A stretch of 10,543 nucleotides of DNA from Planctomycetaceae bacterium (GCA_016765335.1 JAESQE010000455.1:1-10543), one strand, 5' to 3'. Shown: positions 1-7,348, numbered from the stretch's first letter. The notes: a model not told the origin generated them from the sequence alone. Made by a program: numbers and translations.

Positions 1-57
1 CGTAAAAACTTGTTCCGGCCTACACGCTTTGCAAGAATCCCGTAGCTCGCCCCTCAT
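1..57 (-). CDS. 5' end of an unidentified gene (partial, runs off left edge)
   Basis: Nineteen codons are visible before the window ends. The start is an ATG (CAT at 55-57), preceded by a perfect AGGAGG (positions 65-70 on the minus strand) at 7-nt spacing. This is one of the best ribosome binding sites in the window and the main reason for calling a gene. The peptide begins MRGELRDSCKACRP and has a Cys-x-x-Cys pair at residues 9-12, which could be metal-binding or could be chance in so short a piece. It starts 35 bp after the aminotransferase stop on the same strand, so co-transcription is likely. I do not recognise the family. Confidence 0.5.
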   Translation of the reverse strand, partial: MRGELRDSCKACRPEQVFT

Positions 58-92
58 CTCGTCACCTCCTTGATAACGCACCCACTGGCATA

Positions 93-1334
93 TTATTCTG
101 ACTCAGGAATCATTGGGGTTTTGTTGAGACAGCGGTCAATTTGGCGAACTGCCTGGCGGAGTCTCTGGGTGTTTTCCACAATCGCTAATCGAAGATATCC
201 TTCTCCTTCTTCGCCGAAACCTCGCCCCGGGCTGACAGCCACGCCGCCTTCATCGAGCAGTTTCATCGACAAATCAATGGATCCCATCTCTGCCCAAGGC
301 TCTGGGATTTTTGCCCAGACAAACATCGTCCCTTTGGGGCGTTCCATTTCCCAGCCGATTCGTTCCAAGCCATCACACAATGCATCTCGTCGTACCTGAT
401 ATTCGGCAGAAACTTTTTCGACAGCTGCATCACAGTGTCTTAATGCAACAATCGCTGCAATTTGTGTCGGCTGGAACAATCCGTAATCGTAATATCCTTT
501 GATCGTCGATAAGGCTCGGACCATTTCTGCGTTGCCGGTGCAAAAACCAACACGCCAGCCAGCCATGCTGTAGCCCTTACTCATGGTCGTGAATTCGACA
601 CCGACATCCTTGGCACCTTCCGAGGCCAAAAAGCTGGGAGCCTGATATCCATCAAAGCAAATGTCAGAATAAGCAAAATCGCTGATTACCAAAAATCCGT
701 ACTTCTTAGCCAACGCCACCAAATCGTCATAAAACGATTGCTCGACAACGGTCGTTGTCGGGTTGTGCGGAAAATTGACGATCACTAATTTTGGTTTGGG
801 ATATTGATGTTTGCAGGTGTATTCGATGTTCGTCAGAAATTGTTGCGGGTCTCTGCAATCGAGTGAAATCACATTCCCGGAAGCCAACGCGACCGCATAA
901 ACATGAATCGGAAAATACGGAGCAGGCACAATGGCGGTATCGCCAGGCCCCATCAACGCTAAGCAAAGATGGCTGAACCCCTCTTTGGAACCGATACAAG
1001 TCACCACTTCGGTATCAGCATCGAGCTGGACACCGTACTTCTTCATGTACCGGGCAGAAACTTCCTTGCGTAAATTCGCAATCCCGTTCGAGACAGAATA
1101 CCGGTGATTTTTAGGATCAGCAAGCGCCTCGGTCATCTTTTCGATGATCAACGGATCAGGCGGATCTGTCGGATTCCCCATCCCCAAATCGATCACATCG
1201 ACCCCAGCGACTCGCTTTTCGTACTTCAGTTTATTGATTTTCCCGAACAAGTACGGAGGCAGCCGCTTGACCCGCTCTGCAACGGAAATAGTAAACGGGT
1301 TGTCGGAAAACGGGACTTCAGATTCGCTACGCAT
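93..1334 (-). CDS. alaC: Class I/II PLP-dependent aminotransferase, AlaC-like (probable glutamate-pyruvate transaminase)
   Basis: Cytosolic fold-type I aminotransferase of 413 residues, close to the usual AlaC length. It most likely interconverts pyruvate and glutamate with alanine and 2-oxoglutarate using pyridoxal phosphate. Visible family features are [11 protein letters not shown] near residues 24-34, the GMGNP substrate loop at 51-55, NFPHNPT with Asn191, SDFAY with the cofactor-binding Asp219, the Schiff-base lysine Lys253 in [13 protein letters not shown], and the C-terminal carboxylate-binding Arg382 in YLRLA. The ATG at 1334 has no clear Shine-Dalgarno sequence. The N-terminus is some 20 residues longer than that of E. 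coli AlaC, so a slightly later start is possible. It follows the small ORF by 24 bp and precedes the partial gene by 35 bp. Related LL-diaminopimelate or aspartate aminotransferase activity cannot be excluded, but AlaC is the best family match by motif. Confidence 0.88.
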   Translation of the reverse strand: MRSESEVPFSDNPFTISVAERVKRLPPYLFGKINKLKYEKRVAGVDVIDLGMGNPTDPPDPLIIEKMTEALADPKNHRYSVSNGIANLRKEVSARYMKKYGVQLDADTEVVTCIGSKEGFSHLCLALMGPGDTAIVPAPYFPIHVYAVALASGNVISLDCRDPQQFLTNIEYTCKHQYPKPKLVIVNFPHNPTTTVVEQSFYDDLVALAKKYGFLVISDFAYSDICFDGYQAPSFLASEGAKDVGVEFTTMSKGYSMAGWRVGFCTGNAEMVRALSTIKGYYDYGLFQPTQIAAIVALRHCDAAVEKVSAEYQVRRDALCDGLERIGWEMERPKGTMFVWAKIPEPWAEMGSIDLSMKLLDEGGVAVSPGRGFGEEGEGYLRLAIVENTQRLRQAVRQIDRCLNKTPMIPESE

Positions 1335-1358
1335 GATATTCAGCCGAAAATATGTGGG

Positions 1359-1451
1359 TCAGGGGTATACTCTTTTAATGAACAACTTCAAGGCCATCAT
1401 ACAAAACGGCCCACACTTTGGACAGTAACGATTTGATGCTGGTTCGCTCAT
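1359..1451 (-). CDS. Small 30-residue protein with CPKCG..C motif, overlapping the kinase gene
   Basis: An ATG-to-TGA ORF of 30 codons lies on the same strand as its neighbours. Its ATG overlaps the TGA of the kinase gene (ATGA, 1448-1451), the classic layout for translational coupling. The product starts MSEPASNRYCPKCGPFCMM, so Cys10, Cys13 and Cys17 form a C-x2-C-G-x2-C knuckle, followed by a basic tail (LKLFIKRVYP). Three cysteines in so short a peptide suggest metal binding, perhaps as half of a zinc ribbon that dimerises or docks on a partner. This is inference. It ends 24 bp before the aminotransferase start and fills most of what would otherwise be an empty gap. I recognise no family. 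Chance occurrence is possible, but overlap, strand and cysteine spacing all point to a real gene. Confidence 0.5.
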   Translation of the reverse strand: MSEPASNRYCPKCGPFCMMALKLFIKRVYP

Positions 1452-2095
1452 TTTTCGGCATCAAACCGCTTTTCTAGATCAATTTCCCCTCGTAAATTAA
1501 CCCACCGGCAACTTATCGAGCATCCCTGATCTGTTAACTGCTGCAACATCGCAGGAAAACCAGCATCCACCAGTCCACTCATAGAAGCAGATTTCCAGTC
1601 GGTCTCTGGTGGCAAATCAACAGATTTTACAAGAGTCAACCGGTCTATTCCCAACTCAGCTGCCAACCACAACGCAATACTATCGCTGGTGATGTCCCAA
1701 TGATGCGGAAGCTCAATCTCTGAACCAGGTTCAAACCAATCGATCCAACTTTTCGGATCAAGCACACAAACCTGCTTTTGAGACATCGCCGAATCAAGTT
1801 GCTTCTGGTTACACACCAACACCGCATCAGGCAGCAAACCGACGAGCAGCCGAGCTGTTAACGACAGCGATTCAATCGCCAATTGATGCGATTTTTCCTC
1901 GCCCAAATTATATACTTGATCCCATTGACGAACAACATCCGCGCAACCTCCGCCGCCCATCAACAGCAAAGCCGGAGCATCAAGCTGATCAAGAAACTGC
2001 TGTAGACGGCTCGGAAACCCCGCCCAACCCAACAAGCTCCCTCCCACTTTACACAGGATCACTTTTTGAACTGGCCTGTTAATTTCTTGCCCCAT
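1448..2095 (-). CDS. Amino-acid-kinase-family protein, COG2054/MfnE-like
   Basis: A 215-residue cytosolic kinase of the aspartokinase/uridylate kinase superfamily. Visible motifs are the N-terminal phosphate-binding KVGGSLL (16-22), the glycine loop LLLMGGGGCADVVR (43-56), HHWDITSDSIALWLAAELG (131-149), typical of the archaeal-type COG2054 subgroup, and LVKSVD (155-160). In methanogens this subgroup includes MfnE, which phosphorylates an aminomethylfuran phosphate during methanofuran synthesis. Relatives in methylotrophs and planctomycetes belong to tetrahydromethanopterin/methylofuran C1-carrier pathways. That role here is inferred from family only, because no other C1 gene lies in the window. 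The ATG immediately follows the TAA of the ceramidase-like gene (TAAATG), and its own TGA overlaps the next small ORF, so it sits in a tightly coupled operon. No Shine-Dalgarno site is obvious. Confidence 0.75.
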   Translation of the reverse strand: MGQEINRPVQKVILCKVGGSLLGWAGFPSRLQQFLDQLDAPALLLMGGGGCADVVRQWDQVYNLGEEKSHQLAIESLSLTARLLVGLLPDAVLVCNQKQLDSAMSQKQVCVLDPKSWIDWFEPGSEIELPHHWDITSDSIALWLAAELGIDRLTLVKSVDLPPETDWKSASMSGLVDAGFPAMLQQLTDQGCSISCRWVNLRGEIDLEKRFDAEK

Positions 2096-2545
2096 TTACT
2101 TTGCCAAACTTTCAAGCATGCTCACTAATTCCTTGCGGATTTTCTCTTCTGCATCGACTTCCAGAAAACTGGATTTAGCGGGCCAGGTTTCGTAGCCACC
2201 CAGTTTGTGCTGCTTGCGAGGAGGCAGGTAGCCGCCGTAGCCGTTGGCAAGTTCAATGGTGAAAGTGTTTTTGAACGGGCTTTGCTTTTTAATTTCCAGC
2301 CCTGTTTCTGCAAAGACTTCACAAGGACAGGACGTAATGGCGATATCGCCAATCCGGATTGCCTGCAATGTGATCGAAACGGTCTCGGGATACTCATCAA
2401 GATCCAAGGCTGCCTGAGCGTAAATTCTTGACCATTGATGAGGCCCTTTCTTTTTCGGGGTGGAAAGCAATTTCTTCGCCCATGCCATGCGTTGTTGATT
2501 TGGCTTACGAACTTTTAGTTGCAAATCCCGTTTGATTATTTGCAA
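2096..2545 (-). pseudogene. C-terminal fragment of the frameshifted neutral-ceramidase-like hydrolase
   Basis: This reading frame of 149 codons (first usable codon TTG at 2545) continues the ceramidase-like protein of 2536-3534 in another frame. It reads through RDLQLKVRKP, then the planctomycete family blocks SITLQAIRIGDIAITSCPCEVFAETGLEIKK (in pieces), PFKNTFTIELANGYGGYLPP and LGGYETWPAKSSFLEV, which I recognise as the C-terminal part of pfam04734-type proteins. It has no start context of its own, so it is not a separate gene. It ends TAA directly against the kinase ATG. If the frameshift is a sequencing error, this and the N-terminal part form one intact enzyme of about 480 residues. If it is real, this part is probably untranslated or made only at low level. 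Confidence 0.8.
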
Positions 2546-3534
2546 AGCGGGCTTGTGCTGTAAGCAGTTTGCTGTGTTGCCTGGAGGGCGTTATCAGCCA
2601 ACATGCGACCATAAAAAAGCATTCCTTCAAAAGCTGCGAACTTCTGCCCTGCTGATCGCTGAAATGCTCCTGTATTTCCACTCGTGCCATTCGACAGGAT
2701 ACCAATCACTTCGGGAGACGTTGAAGACTTTCGTTTTTGATGAAGGTTGGATTCAATCGCTTCGGAAAAATACCCAAAGTAATCTGCACTGACTGCCCCG
2801 CGTTGGTAGCCTCCGCAGTAATGAACACTAAAATTCCCAAGCACACAAATCGGCTCCCCGTCGAGTGTCTGCACAGAGAGAACAGAAAATTGCGGGTCCG
2901 TTGGGCCAGCCGGTCCAATCACTGCACTTGATTTCCCTGCAACCGATTTGACCTGCTCGCCCGTCTCGCCAAAAACGTTAGGCCCCACACTTCCCGGCTT
3001 ACAAAGGGACCGTCTGCACGCGATCAGTCCAGTTTTTTCGAACGATGTGAAACCGATACGAGCAGGCGTCAAATGTGAATTTGCTTTGCTGACTGCCTTG
3101 GCAATATACACTGACAACAGACGATGGTATTCGTCATCGATTGGCTCAGTCCCGATATGTATCGCCCGCGGAGCTGCATGCGTGTGCGTGGCTGCAATGA
3201 GAATGTTTGAAATCGGAATTTCGGTTTGTTGATGAATGAGCTTTTTTGCATCATCGACTACATCCTGGCCCATCATGCACAAATCACAGATCACAATTGC
3301 AACTCGCGTCGAACCATCCTCCAAAACTAACGCCCGTGCGTGCAATAAATCGTGGACGGATTTGGATGGACCAGGCTTGCTGATTGAGCCATCCAAAGAG
3401 ACCCCCATTGCAGGAGTGATGTCCTGCTTGGCTGCTCCTGCCCGAAACTCTGCGGTAACTACCGAAGATTGCAACACAATCGCAATGACGCAAAACAGAG
3501 AACAGACAAACGACGTATTATTAAAGTGTTTCAT
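2536..3534 (-). pseudogene. N-terminal part of a secreted neutral/alkaline ceramidase-like hydrolase (frameshifted)
   Basis: The first 332 residues of a neutral/alkaline non-lysosomal ceramidase-family protein (pfam04734), a metal-dependent amidase family common as exported proteins in planctomycetes. The substrate here is unknown. A Sec signal peptide covers residues 1-28 (hydrophobic run, cleavage after VTA), and the mature part opens with FRAGAAKQDITPAMG, the usual family start. The metal-site HTHAAP lies at 117-122, NFSVHYCGG with His238 follows, then SADYFG at 249-254 and SNGTSGN at 281-287. The frame stops at TAA (2536-2538) after SPLCK, in the middle of the family domain, and the rest continues in the -1 frame. 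I place the start at ATG 3534, not at the TTG at 3549, because the signal peptide then begins MKHF. Only one lesion is seen, so it is a recent mutation or a read error. Confidence 0.82.
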
Positions 3535-3549
3535 TTTGCAAAAATCCAA

Positions 3550-3765
3550 ATAGGAAAAGGTAATGAAATATGTTCATCCTGAATTTGCACGCTTGTGTTT
3601 TCAGAACGAATACAACTGGAAAGAGTATCTCACGCAAAGTCGCAAAGAAAACAACTTGCCTTGCTTCTCTTTATTTCTAGCTGAAAAATATCCGTGAAAA
3701 TCCGTGGCTAAGTTTTATTTCTTCTCTTTTATCTCTGTGCCCTCTGTGGCTAATATCTTAGAGCA
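3550..3765. repeat. Intergenic spacer with degenerate 'cgcaaag', 'atccgtg' and 'gtggctaa' repeats
   Basis: There is no ORF in this spacer between phoD and the ceramidase-like gene. It holds short reiterated phrases: CGCAAAGTCGCAAAG (3633-3647), ATCCGTG at 3690-3696 and again at 3700-3706 running into GTGGCTAA, and CTCTGTG at 3733-3739 followed by CCTCTGTGGCTAA (3741-3753). The last two units share the GTGGCTAA ending about 40 bp apart. From general experience, phrases of this kind recur in intergenic DNA of planctomycetes and other environmental bacteria, so this looks like a dispersed repeat family, not gene-specific regulation. No terminal inverted repeats or target duplication were found. 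Confidence 0.55.
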
Positions 3766-3800
3766 AAGGCACCAGGGCCATCACTGGCCCGGCTTGCCTT
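3766..3800 (-). terminator. Long stem-loop at the 3' end of the phoD gene
   Basis: GGGCCA (3775-3780) pairs with TGGCCC (3785-3790) around a TCAC loop. The stem extends through CC/GG and then AAGGCA (3766-3771) with TGCCTT (3795-3800), interrupted only by a small bulge. It overlaps the phoD stop codon. No uridine run follows on the minus strand, so it may act as a Rho-dependent or 3'-stabilising structure instead of a classic intrinsic terminator. Confidence 0.45.
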
Positions 3801-5310
3801 ATTTTCCTGGCTTATTAATCGCGTAAAGAACCTTGCCTTTTTCGTCATGAAAAACGAATTCCAGAGAAGGCTTCGATTCAAGACCGCGAATTGTTCTAAT
3901 TTCCAGAAAGCCGCCCGAGCGTTCCTTTTGCGTATAAAGCTGTTTAATCAATCCTTTCGGGTCGGTTGATTGCGGATCACCCGGACTTCTCCCCAAGCGA
4001 GAATTTGCATCGATTAAAGCTCCGCACGAAAACTCTTCAATTCCCGTTGGATGCAATGCATGATACTGCCAGTGACGATCTCCACAAACAATGTAGAAGT
4101 TGTTCTGATCGATCCCGGTTTCTTTTAGCCAAGCAAAAAACTCGTCTCGCTCGTGTCGAAACCCGTTGATGTTTGTGTGATTATCGAATTTGCGTAAATC
4201 GTCCGGACCAACCATCGGCGTTGGCGAAATCAACAGTTTGAACTCCGCGTCACTTTGAAGCAGCGTCTGTTTGAGCCAATCTTTTTGCTCCGCGCCCCAA
4301 ATCGTTTTTTCAGGTCCATCCTGCATCTCGTTGTGACTGCGATAGATTCGGTTTTCAACAAACCAAATTTGCAGATCTTTGTTGATGCGATGTGTGCGAT
4401 AAGTTTTTACGTCTTTGTCTTCATGCCCAGCATACGGCAACTGCTCAAGCATCATCTTGCGAGCGACTTCCGGGGTCGGATCGTAATCTCCGCTGTTATC
4501 TCCATCATCAATACGATAATCGTGATCATCGACCATCCAGTACGTTGGCACGCTGGCAAACAGATTTCGGAATCGAGGTTGCACAAACTGTTCGTGCCAT
4601 TTTTGACGCAGCTCGGGAATAGTTTTTGCACGGGGATTATCTGGCGTGTCGTAATAAACGTTGTCCCCAGTCCCGATAAAGAAATCCGGTTTGAGTAAGC
4701 GAATTGTTTCCAGTGCAGGATACCCCAGATGTTTATCTTTTCCCTGATAAGGAGTTGGCAGCTTCGTATTGTTTTCGAGTAAATGCTGTTTTTTGTCGAT
4801 CCGATCATCACCATGAAATTTGGCGTAATTCATTCCGGTGACAACCACGAAATTGACTGCATCCTGTTTCGATTTTCCGGGTAACGTTTTGAACGTTGCA
4901 GTCGGCCCTGAATAGGATTGACCATTTTTAAGAATTTGAGTCGTGCATGTATATTCCCGGCTCGGCTGAAGTTTTTGGATAACCACCCGAGCAATAAAAT
5001 CCTGCTTCGAATCGGCTCTGGCACCAACTTGAAATGTAAAATCTGGAGAATGAGTCGCCTTAAACATAAATTTCACGACCCCAGCTGTTCCTGGCAAATC
5101 TCGATCAACTAACTGATCCGAAGTTGTCAGCCGAACCTGTAATACAGCTGAATGATCAGTCACCTCCCCCACAAGAATTCCCTGACCAGTAAGCGGGATA
5201 TCCAATTTAGAATCTGCATATCCGACGGAGCAAACCGCATTGAAAAGCAGAAAGCTCAGGCAGACGGAGGCCGACAAAGACAAAAAACTAGTACTAAAAC
5301 GCTGATGCAT
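3799..5310 (-). CDS. Secreted PhoD-like alkaline phosphatase/phosphodiesterase
   Basis: A 503-residue metallophosphoesterase of the PhoD family, predicted to act outside the cytoplasm on phosphomono- or diesters and to help phosphate scavenging. Residues 1-32 form a Sec-type signal peptide ([10 protein letters not shown], hydrophobic core, cleavage after GYA). No twin arginine is seen, unlike Bacillus PhoD. An N-terminal beta domain follows ([16 protein letters not shown], 46-61). The metal-binding blocks are GTGDNVYYD (213-221), [16 protein letters not shown] (258-273) and [13 protein letters not shown] (409-421), with RIYRSHN and SPTPMVGPD between them. I choose the ATG at 5310, because AGGAG (5318-5322) sits 7 nt upstream and the signal peptide then starts properly. 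An in-frame ATG at 5364 would add 18 residues with no such site. It is divergent from glnA. No convincing Pho box is visible upstream. Confidence 0.87.
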   Translation of the reverse strand: MHQRFSTSFLSLSASVCLSFLLFNAVCSVGYADSKLDIPLTGQGILVGEVTDHSAVLQVRLTTSDQLVDRDLPGTAGVVKFMFKATHSPDFTFQVGARADSKQDFIARVVIQKLQPSREYTCTTQILKNGQSYSGPTATFKTLPGKSKQDAVNFVVVTGMNYAKFHGDDRIDKKQHLLENNTKLPTPYQGKDKHLGYPALETIRLLKPDFFIGTGDNVYYDTPDNPRAKTIPELRQKWHEQFVQPRFRNLFASVPTYWMVDDHDYRIDDGDNSGDYDPTPEVARKMMLEQLPYAGHEDKDVKTYRTHRINKDLQIWFVENRIYRSHNEMQDGPEKTIWGAEQKDWLKQTLLQSDAEFKLLISPTPMVGPDDLRKFDNHTNINGFRHERDEFFAWLKETGIDQNNFYIVCGDRHWQYHALHPTGIEEFSCGALIDANSRLGRSPGDPQSTDPKGLIKQLYTQKERSGGFLEIRTIRGLESKPSLEFVFHDEKGKVLYAINKPGK

Positions 5311-5404
5311 CCTCAAACTCCTAGTCAACAAGATAATAACTTCACATGAGTAGACACTTATCATCGAACATTGCGCGATCAGTTCAAGTCTGACGGTCGT
5401 AGCA

Positions 5405-5436
5405 AAGCATCTAGAAAAAATAATGCTCAGATGCTT
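5405..5436. promoter_or_regulatory. 8-bp inverted repeat upstream of the sigma-54 promoter (candidate activator site)
   Basis: AAGCATCT (5405-5412) and AGATGCTT (5429-5436) are perfect inverted copies separated by a 16-bp AT-rich spacer. The dyad lies roughly 65-95 bp before the transcription start predicted from the -24/-12 element, where sigma-54 enhancer-binding proteins usually bind. It does not match the enterobacterial NtrC consensus, so the regulator is unknown. Confidence 0.35.
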
Positions 5437-5473
5437 CAGGGGAATTGCGACCGACTCAGAATTCGAGTATTAC

Positions 5474-5488
5474 TGGCATAACCTTTGC
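5474..5488 (+). promoter_or_regulatory. Sigma-54 (RpoN) -24/-12 promoter for glnA
   Basis: TGGCAT-AACCT-TTGC matches the consensus TGGCAy-N5-TTGC exactly, with GG and GC separated by 10 nt as required. It points toward glnA. Transcription would start near 5500 and give a leader of about 370 nt. Nitrogen-dependent sigma-54 control of glnA is well established in proteobacteria. Here it is inferred from sequence. Confidence 0.55.
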
Positions 5489-5662
5489 GGATGAAGGTCT
5501 TCAGGGGCAGTTGTATTACAGTAGAATCTGTACCTATTACGTTTATTTGCTATTTTTCGGCAGAAGCCTGCCTTTGAATTAAGCAACTTTGCGCACAAAC
5601 AGGGCAACTAACCTGGATAATTGAATAGAGATCGCTCACTGTGAGGGAACGCGTTCATCGGG

Positions 5663-5690
5663 ATTTCCAGGGATTTATGGAAATTTTCCA
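5663..5690 (+). other. Overlapping alternative hairpins in the glnA leader
   Basis: ATTTCCA (5663-5669) can pair with TGGAAAT (5678-5684) around an 8-nt loop. The same TGGAAA is also an inverted match to the following TTTCCA (5685-5690), with one base between. The two pairings exclude each other locally, and the second would need longer-range or intermolecular contact. This may be a protein-binding dyad or RNA switch element, or it may be chance. Confidence 0.2.
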
Positions 5691-5777
5691 AACTGATGAG
5701 CCTGGGTGTGACTCTCAAATTCATACTTCATCAATAAGCGGGCATACCGTTTAGAAGTACAGTCCTACGGGCGGGTG

Positions 5778-5823
5778 TGCCGTCCGATGTGCGGTTCTGC
5801 TATGTTTAGCGCTCGGACCGGCA
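5778..5823 (+). promoter_or_regulatory. Stable stem-loop in the glnA 5' leader, just before the ribosome binding site
   Basis: TGCC-GTCCGA (5778-5787) pairs with TCGGAC-c-GGCA (5813-5823), giving 10 base pairs with a single bulged C, closed over a 25-nt loop that can form a further GCG/CGC helix. It ends about 37 nt before the AGGAG of glnA, inside the leader that the sigma-54 promoter would produce. A cis-regulatory RNA or protein-binding element is possible. It does not match a riboswitch class I can recognise. Confidence 0.35.
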
Positions 5824-5873
5824 TCATGTTCACGTAGTTTAGAGTAATAATAAGTAGTCAAGGAGACGGGTTG

Positions 5874-7289
5874 ATGACACCTTCGGAATTTTTCGCATAC
5901 GCCAAAAAGCATGGCGCAGTACAACTCGACATGAAGTTCTGCGACCTGTTCGGCACATGGCAACACTGCACCTACCCTCTTGACACATTAGATGAGGGTG
6001 TTTTTGAAGATGGTTTCGGTTTTGATGGATCTTCCATCCGAGCCTGGCAGACAATCGACGAATCAGACATGGTCGCGATTCCTGATCCTAACACTGGTCA
6101 GATGGATCCATTCTTCGCGCTTCCAACTGTCAGCGTGATTGCAGACATTTTCGATCCAATCACCCGCCAGCCTTACATCAAAGATCCTCGTGGTGTTTCA
6201 AAACGTGGACTCGATTACCTCAAAAGCACCGGCATTGCAGATTCCTGCTTCATCGGACCAGAACCAGAATTCTTCGTCTTTGACGACATTCGCTTCCAGT
6301 CTTCACCACGTGGTGCAATGTACGAAATCGATTCTTCAGAAGCTGCCTGGAACACCGGACGTCCAGAAGCTGCCGGTAACCTGGGTCACAAAGTGGGCTA
6401 CAAAGCTGGTTACTTCCCAGTTGCTCCTAACGATTCACTCGTTGACTTGCGTGGCGAAATGGTCCAGGAACTTCGTGCTTTGGGTATCGTTATTGAAGCT
6501 CATCACCACGAAGTCGGTACTGCTGGTCAATGCGAAATTGACATGGAATTCTGCGATCTTGAAAAGATGTCTGATCAGTTCCTGTGGTACAAGTATGTCA
6601 TCAAGAACGTTGCCAAAAAACATGGCAAAACGGCCACCTTCATGCCCAAGCCTGTCTTTAAAGACAACGGTTCTGGAATGCATACCCACATTTCTTTGTG
6701 GAAAGATGGCGAAACTCTGATGGCTGGCGACGGCTATGCAGGTATGAGCGAAATGGCTCTTCACGGAATCGGCGGGATCATCAAACATGGTCGTGCTTTG
6801 ATTGCGTTGTCGAATCCAACGGTCAACAGTTATCACCGATTGGTTCCAGGATTTGAAGCACCTGTCACATTGGCCATGAGCCAACGTAACCGTTCTGCTT
6901 CTTGCCGAATTCCAATGTATTCGAGCAGCCCGAAAGCGAAACGTGTTGAATTCCGTACTCCGGACCCAACAGCTTGTGGATACCTCAGCTTCACCGCATT
7001 GATGATGGCGATGATCGACGGAATCCAAAACAAAATCGATCCCGGCGAGCCACTTGATCGTGACATCTACGACATGACTCCAGAAGAACTCGCTGAAACA
7101 AATGTCGCACCGACATCACTCAACGAAGCCCTGGAAGCACTCGAAGCCGATCACGACTTCCTGACCGCAGGCGATGTCTTCTCAGAAGAACTTCTCAACT
7201 CGTTCATCAAATACAAACGAGAAGAAGAAATCGCACCTCTTCAGTTGCGTCCTCATCCGTTTGAATTCGATTTGTACTACGACATCTAA
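5874..7289 (+). CDS. glnA: Glutamine synthetase, type I (GlnA)
   Basis: A 471-residue cytosolic dodecameric enzyme of the GSI class. It makes glutamine from glutamate, ammonia and ATP and is the main route of ammonium assimilation. Visible elements are the FDGSS latch (50-54), metal ligands in GPEPEFF (Glu130, Glu132), HHHEVGTAGQCEID (Glu213, Glu221), the ATP/metal block GSGMHTHIS (His270), NSYHRLVPGFEAP with the flap glutamate Glu328, and RVEFRTPDP (Glu359, Arg361). DRDIYDMTPEE contains Tyr399, equivalent to the adenylylated tyrosine of E. coli GlnA, so this is a GSI-beta enzyme that could be controlled by GlnE-type adenylylation. I use the ATG at 5874, 8 nt after AGGAG (5861-5865). A TTG lies just ahead at 5871. 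An exact sigma-54 element and a long structured leader lie upstream, and an intrinsic terminator follows, so it is probably monocistronic. Confidence 0.96.
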   Translation: MTPSEFFAYAKKHGAVQLDMKFCDLFGTWQHCTYPLDTLDEGVFEDGFGFDGSSIRAWQTIDESDMVAIPDPNTGQMDPFFALPTVSVIADIFDPITRQPYIKDPRGVSKRGLDYLKSTGIADSCFIGPEPEFFVFDDIRFQSSPRGAMYEIDSSEAAWNTGRPEAAGNLGHKVGYKAGYFPVAPNDSLVDLRGEMVQELRALGIVIEAHHHEVGTAGQCEIDMEFCDLEKMSDQFLWYKYVIKNVAKKHGKTATFMPKPVFKDNGSGMHTHISLWKDGETLMAGDGYAGMSEMALHGIGGIIKHGRALIALSNPTVNSYHRLVPGFEAPVTLAMSQRNRSASCRIPMYSSSPKAKRVEFRTPDPTACGYLSFTALMMAMIDGIQNKIDPGEPLDRDIYDMTPEELAETNVAPTSLNEALEALEADHDFLTAGDVFSEELLNSFIKYKREEEIAPLQLRPHPFEFDLYYDI

Positions 7290-7295
7290 CAAACT

Positions 7296-7333
7296 TTTGC
7301 AGTCTTGAGCATGCCTCAAACAAACACTGCAAA
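7296..7333 (+). other. Nested stem-loop in the glnA 3' untranslated region
   Basis: TTTGCAGT (7296-7303) pairs perfectly with ACTGCAAA (7326-7333), and inside it TTGAG (7305-7309) pairs with CTCAA (7315-7319). It starts only 6 nt after the glnA stop and has no T-run of its own, so it is more likely a 3'-stabilising or processing structure ahead of the true terminator. Confidence 0.4.
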
Positions 7334-7348
7334 GAATTGTTACCAAAC

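Noticed and set aside
2536..2550. Programmed -1 frameshifting at the ceramidase-like junction
   Set aside because: CTTTGCAAATAA does not allow re-pairing of both tRNAs after slipping, and no downstream pseudoknot or stem is evident.
3535..3549. TTG at 3549 as start of the ceramidase-like gene
   Set aside because: The ATG at 3534 gives a normal signal peptide with a charged N-terminus, and the extra five residues add nothing recognisable.
4255..4698. 147-codon plus-strand ORF inside phoD
   Set aside because: It is antisense to well-conserved PhoD motifs, with no start context and no recognisable product.
5311..5364. In-frame upstream ATG at 5364 as the phoD start, adding 18 residues
   Set aside because: The signal peptide starts naturally at the ATG at 5310, which has AGGAG at 7-nt spacing, while 5364 has no ribosome binding site.
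5491..5577. 28-codon ORF as a glnA leader peptide
   Set aside because: Its ATG lies before the predicted transcription start, has no ribosome binding site, and shows no run of regulatory codons.
5693..5730. CTGATGAG resembling a hammerhead ribozyme core
   Set aside because: The required CGAAA partner and the enclosing stems are absent. The downstream sequence reads CTCTCAAATT.
5652..5860. Glutamine riboswitch (glnA or downstream-peptide motif) in the glnA leader
   Set aside because: CGTTCA is present but the conserved GACGGAAGTAGG-type segment is not, so no known class can be called.
6139..6720. 193-codon plus-strand ORF and the 197-codon minus-strand ORF at 6435-7028
   Set aside because: Both are out-of-frame shadows of glnA with serine- or histidine-rich low-complexity translations and no family motifs.
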